Origin: Pseudoflavonifractor sp. 524-17
GTDB lineage: Bacteria > Bacillota > Clostridia > Oscillospirales > Oscillospiraceae
DNA: 64,000 nt
Assembly (NCBI RefSeq): GCF_009935845.1
Contig: NZ_QWEK01000022.1
Coordinates: forward strand, 1-64,000
Reading direction: 5' to 3'
In this document: positions 61,001 to 64,000 of the stretch, in pieces
Layout: every line of letters begins with the position of its first letter
How positions within the stretch are numbered: position 1 is the first letter of the stretch
Made by a program: the position numbers and the translations under genes
The notes under the pieces: generated by a model
Told to the model about the DNA's origin: nothing
Seen by the model: the letters and a program-made list of their open reading frames with translations, nothing else
Database searches by the model: none

Positions 61001-61108
61001 TTACCGCTGGCTGACCAGCCACGGGGGCTCAGACTGGAAGATCAGATCGTCCACATCTTCTCCCGGCGTAACGCTGGGGGTCTGTTCGTTTTTCTCCGGC
61101 TCCGGCAT
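61001..61108 (-). CDS. 35-residue acidic peptide before prfB
   Basis: ATG 61108 is preceded by a perfect GGAAGGAGG eight to nine bases away. The product MPEPEKNEQTPSVTPGEDVD, then DLIFQSEPPWLVSQR, is acidic, Pro-rich, has no hydrophobic segment and ends at TAA 61003. A -10-like TATACT lies about 40 bases upstream. No family recognised; it is 94 bases before prfB on the same strand and may be co-transcribed. Confidence 0.55.
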   Translation of the reverse strand: MPEPEKNEQTPSVTPGEDVDDLIFQSEPPWLVSQR

Positions 61109-61210
61109 TTGACGCTCCTCCTTCCCGCAGCAGGCACGCTACATGCCAGTATATGCGGCGGCGGGAAAAAAATGCCTGCCTAATGGGAAGACTATCCGTA
61201 TGCGTCCAGC

Positions 61211-61256
61211 AAAAACTGCCATGCCGAAGAAATTCTCCTTCCGCATGGCAGTTATA
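61211..61256 (-). terminator. terminator of SLH-phosphatase gene
   Basis: On the minus strand AACTGCCATGC, a loop of about 18 bases, GCATGGCAGTT, then TTTG. Eleven perfect pairs, 60 bases after the gene's stop. Confidence 0.75.
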
Positions 61257-61315
61257 CGGCGCGACGCGCCGTCCAGAGGGGAGCGCATCCCCTCCAGGCG
61301 GCGGCACAGGTAAAT

Positions 61316-63514
61316 TTACCCCTCCACGGGTGTGGACAGCAGCGTCTTCAGGGCGGCAATCTGCTCGTTGGACAGGCCGATGCCGGTGAGGTAGCCCTCC
61401 GCGGCCTTCACCAGGTCCACCCCGGCCAGGTCGGCGTTTTTGTCCAGGCCGGCGATGTCCCGCAGCATCCCGTCGGCCACCTGGCCGATGAGGGCGTGCT
61501 GTTCAGAGCCCCGCTCCACGTGGTAGTAGTTCTCATAGGTGACCATATAGTCGGCCACAATCTCCTCCCGGCTGGCGCCCATAAGCGCCTCCAGCAGGAT
61601 GGCGGTGAAGCCGGCCCGATCCTTGCCCTCGGTGCAGTGGAACGCATAGGGGCCCTCATGGGCCAGGATAAACTCCAGCCCCTCCTTCAGCTTGGCCTGG
61701 AAGTCCTCGGACTTGTAGTCAACGCCCATATCCAGGGTGATGACTCCGCCATTCTCATACAGGCTCTGATAGTAGGGGGAATCGAAGCCCTCGGCAGCCA
61801 GATAGCCGTCGATGTCCTCTTTGGCGTCGGCCAGATTCATCACGGTTTTGACGCCGGCCTTCTCAATAAGATCGTCGGCGTAGGCGGCCCGGCCCAGCTC
61901 GGGATTTACCGGGCTGCTGGTGCGGTAGAGCACGCCCTCGGCGATGCCGCCCAGGACGATGGGACGGAAGTTGGCAAAGACCTCGTCGCTGCTGTAGTCG
62001 GCGCGCTCGTTGGTGCGCTGGAGCTGATGGGCCTGATACTGGGCCAGATAGCCCGCCTTCTCCCCCAAGGCGAAGGTGACGGTATCCCCTACCTCCACGC
62101 CGTAGGTCTTGGCGAAATCCCCCATGTTGATGGCCACCACCAGCACATCGCTGCCCTGGTTGTCCCGCACCACCAGCTCGCCGGTGTTCACGTCGCTGTA
62201 GGAGGTGCAGAAGGGGATGGACAGGGTCTGGCCGCTGACGGTCACATCCAGCACGTCGCCCAGCTCCAGCCCGGCGGTGTACAGGACCTCCGGCTTGATG
62301 TCCAGGTCGATGTTGCCGTACTTCTCAATGGCGGCCACCGTTCCGGTCACAGGGGCGCGGCTGGTGTCATAGGTCTTCGCGAAGATGGCCCCGTTGACCA
62401 CCCACACGTCGGAGAAGTCGGGCTTGCCGTCCTTGTTGGGGCAGACCAGATAATCGCCGGCGCCATGTTCGGCGGCGGGGTCATTGACGTGGAGCACATC
62501 TCCCCAGGCGGTGTTGATGGAGATCCTCACGTCCACGGGGACGAAGCAGGCAAAATTGGTGTCCGGCGCGGCCTTGGTCTTCAGGTCGATGAAGGTGTCC
62601 TTCCCCGCAAAATCCTCCGCGGTGAGGGCAGAGCCGTCCGGCTTGGTGTAGGTGGAGATCACCTTCTCCAGCTTGGTCACCCACTGCTCGCCCACAGTCC
62701 CCTTGAGCACCACGCTGACGCCGTCGTCCGTGACGGTGTAGTCGGTGTTCTCCAGGTCGTTGTGGAAGGAGGTCTCCTTGGAGACCATCATGCCCTGGAT
62801 GGTGTACTCGGTCTTTCCGGTGAGGAAGAACTCCCCGGCGTGGGCCTGGATATACGCCGCGCCGTCGCCCTCAGTGTCAGGGGCGGGGGCCTCCATCTGG
62901 TCCAGGTTCATCAGGATCTGGGCCAGCTCCGAGCGCTGAGCGGTCCCCATGGGGTTCAGATTGCCCTTGCTGTCCCCTTTGAGCAGGCCGGCATGATAGC
63001 AAAACTCCATATCCGCCCGGGCCCAGGCGGGAATCTGGTCATAGTCGGGGGCGGACTGGATGTCCTGGCTGTTCTCACCGGCGGTAAGGCCGTTGGCCTT
63101 GGCGTAGCGGGCCAGGATAGCGGCGATCTCCGCCCGGGTGATGGAGCGGTCCCCGTCAAAGGTCTTGTTCCCGGGGACGGCGGCCAGCGCCTCAGACTCC
63201 GCCCAGGCGGCGGCGTTGGCGTACCACTTGCCCTGGACGTCCACAAAGCTGGTGTCGGGCGTCTCACCCTCGGGCGCGCTCTTGTTGTACAGGGTCTGGA
63301 ACACGGTGCCCCGGCTGACCAAGCCGCTGGGGGCGAAGGTGCCGCCGCCGGTGCCGTTCATCAGGCCCTTTTCGGACACATACTGCACCGCGGGGGCGAA
63401 CCAGTCCCCCGCCGCCACATCGGAAAAGGTCTGGCCTTCTGCAGCCAGGGCGGGGGCGGCCATGGACAGGGCCATGACGCCGCCCAGGGAGAGGGATAAG
63501 AGCTTACGATTCAT
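61316..63514 (-). CDS. secreted S-layer protein with SAM-HAT-like and tyrosine-phosphatase domains
   Basis: A 732-residue exported protein. A signal peptide (residues 1-25, LGGVMALSMAAPALA) is followed by three SLH domains (about 28-215: FSDVAAGDWFAPAVQYVSEK; FVDVQGKWYANAAAWAESEA; PAWARADMEFCYHAGLLKGD), which attach to secondary wall polymer. Residues about 395-490 resemble the C-terminal domain of SAM hydroxide adenosyltransferases (PFCTSYSDVNTGELVVRDNQ). Residues about 520-725 are a protein tyrosine/lipid phosphatase with the CX5R loop FHCTEGKDRAGF. Start ATG 63514, seven bases after AGGAG. Activity outside the cell is predicted: surface phosphatase or lipid dephosphorylation. Confidence 0.88.
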   Translation of the reverse strand: MNRKLLSLSLGGVMALSMAAPALAAEGQTFSDVAAGDWFAPAVQYVSEKGLMNGTGGGTFAPSGLVSRGTVFQTLYNKSAPEGETPDTSFVDVQGKWYANAAAWAESEALAAVPGNKTFDGDRSITRAEIAAILARYAKANGLTAGENSQDIQSAPDYDQIPAWARADMEFCYHAGLLKGDSKGNLNPMGTAQRSELAQILMNLDQMEAPAPDTEGDGAAYIQAHAGEFFLTGKTEYTIQGMMVSKETSFHNDLENTDYTVTDDGVSVVLKGTVGEQWVTKLEKVISTYTKPDGSALTAEDFAGKDTFIDLKTKAAPDTNFACFVPVDVRISINTAWGDVLHVNDPAAEHGAGDYLVCPNKDGKPDFSDVWVVNGAIFAKTYDTSRAPVTGTVAAIEKYGNIDLDIKPEVLYTAGLELGDVLDVTVSGQTLSIPFCTSYSDVNTGELVVRDNQGSDVLVVAINMGDFAKTYGVEVGDTVTFALGEKAGYLAQYQAHQLQRTNERADYSSDEVFANFRPIVLGGIAEGVLYRTSSPVNPELGRAAYADDLIEKAGVKTVMNLADAKEDIDGYLAAEGFDSPYYQSLYENGGVITLDMGVDYKSEDFQAKLKEGLEFILAHEGPYAFHCTEGKDRAGFTAILLEALMGASREEIVADYMVTYENYYHVERGSEQHALIGQVADGMLRDIAGLDKNADLAGVDLVKAAEGYLTGIGLSNEQIAALKTLLSTPVEG

Positions 63515-63621
63515 TTTCATGCTCCTTTCGGCTGTTTCAATGGGCTGCAACAGAGCTGGAGCCGGCCTTCCGACCGGCCCCAGCCGTTTACAGGTTACAA
63601 ATTGGAAGGGAACATCCGGTT

Positions 63622-64000
63622 TTACGCAGCGGCGCTGGCGCTGCCGGCGGTGAGGTGCTCCAGGAAGAAGTCGCTGCCGGCATTGATGGCGTCTTTCAGC
63701 GCGGACAGGTCGCCGGAGAACACGTTGAAGGTGTGGTCGCAGTTTTCGATCGTGTAGACGGCGGAGTCCTCGTTGGTGGAGGCGGCCACGATCTGGTCGG
63801 CGTTCTCAGGGGTCACTGTGGTGTCAGCCAGACCCTGGATGGCCAGGATGGGCCCCTTGATCTTGGCCACTTCCGCGGCCTTATCGGTGTTCAGGCTCTC
63901 CTCAAACCAGCGAACGCCCAGGGGCAGGGGATCCCGCCAATCAAAGGTCAGCTCCACGGAGCCCTCCTTCTTGGCAGTCTCGTAGGCGGCGTCATAGTCC
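63622..64000 (-). CDS. alpha/beta hydrolase, C-terminal part (runs off window)
   Basis: The last 126 residues of an alpha/beta hydrolase; the N-terminus and the nucleophile lie beyond position 64000. LAIQGLADTTVTPENADQIV contains the Asp of the catalytic triad and IENCDHTFNVFSGDLSALKD the His (DHTF). A poly-Ala tail ends the protein (TAGSASAAA). It is 100 bases upstream of the SLH-phosphatase gene, same strand. Could be an esterase/lipase, perhaps exported. Confidence 0.85.
   Translation of the reverse strand, partial: DYDAAYETAKKEGSVELTFDWRDPLPLGVRWFEESLNTDKAAEVAKIKGPILAIQGLADTTVTPENADQIVAASTNEDSAVYTIENCDHTFNVFSGDLSALKDAINAGSDFFLEHLTAGSASAAA

Noticed and set aside
61496-63499. 667-codon plus-strand frame opposite the SLH-phosphatase gene
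   Set aside because: Antisense shadow of a gene with clear signal peptide and domains.

Overview
The window looks like a chromosomal segment from a GC-rich anaerobic gut-type Firmicute, most likely an Oscillospiraceae/Flavonifractor-like member of the Clostridia. This is inferred from gene content: a selenocysteine-containing glycine reductase under a tandem glycine riboswitch, molybdenum cofactor genes with Moco-type leaders, a T-box alaS, a cobalamin riboswitch, S-layer homology domains, MurR/RpiR and SHOCT/DUF4234 proteins, and very strong AGGAGG ribosome binding sites. Most genes from 6.5 kb onward read on the minus strand.

Region 1-6.5 kb is a graveyard of mobile DNA with lower GC. It holds a small ICE-type gene broken by an amber codon, a DUF4234/SHOCT membrane protein, a serine resolvase with a changed active-site residue, a tRNA-Pro(GGG), three tyrosine-recombinase fragments, one chemotaxis receptor and the tail of an IS256-type transposase. 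Region 6.5-9.5 kb has a TIGR03792-type protein, a tiny membrane protein carrying the decarboxylase beta-subunit motif, and psuG/psuK for pseudouridine breakdown with a probable self-regulating operator. Region 9.5-18 kb is a molybdenum island: modABC uptake plus moeA-like, moeA, moaC-mobB, moaA and MOSC-moaB, with a Moco-type leader at each of two transcription units.

Region 18-29 kb contains a divergent GNAT/MATE pair with an attenuator-like leader, a HIT protein, alaS with a GNAT gene under an alanine T-box, and the grdX-grdE-grdB genes. Region 28-35 kb is housekeeping: gluQRS, a U32 peptidase/tRNA-modification protein, mltG, a cysteine-rich peptide, MTHF synthetase, a DJ-1 protein, a thymidylate kinase and a TagA glycosyltransferase. 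Region 35-40 kb reads on the plus strand: a damaged nitrilase-family gene, an exported protein with a degenerate NodB domain, a cysteine-desulfurase-like enzyme and a two-component system.

Region 40-47 kb holds CbrC and an Opp/Nik-type ABC importer under a cobalamin riboswitch, suggesting cobalt or corrinoid-related uptake. Region 47-53 kb is a BMP/nucleoside ABC system whose ATPase gene is broken, plus an RpiR regulator. Region 53-57 kb makes membrane glycolipid (a glycosyltransferase, a flippase-like protein and a ROK kinase). Region 57-64 kb has a TetR-controlled MFS pump, a DUF378 protein, prfB without the usual programmed frameshift, an unrecognised 35-residue peptide, a secreted SLH/phosphatase fusion and the end of an alpha/beta hydrolase.

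All calls come from reading the sequence and recalled family knowledge; no searches were run.
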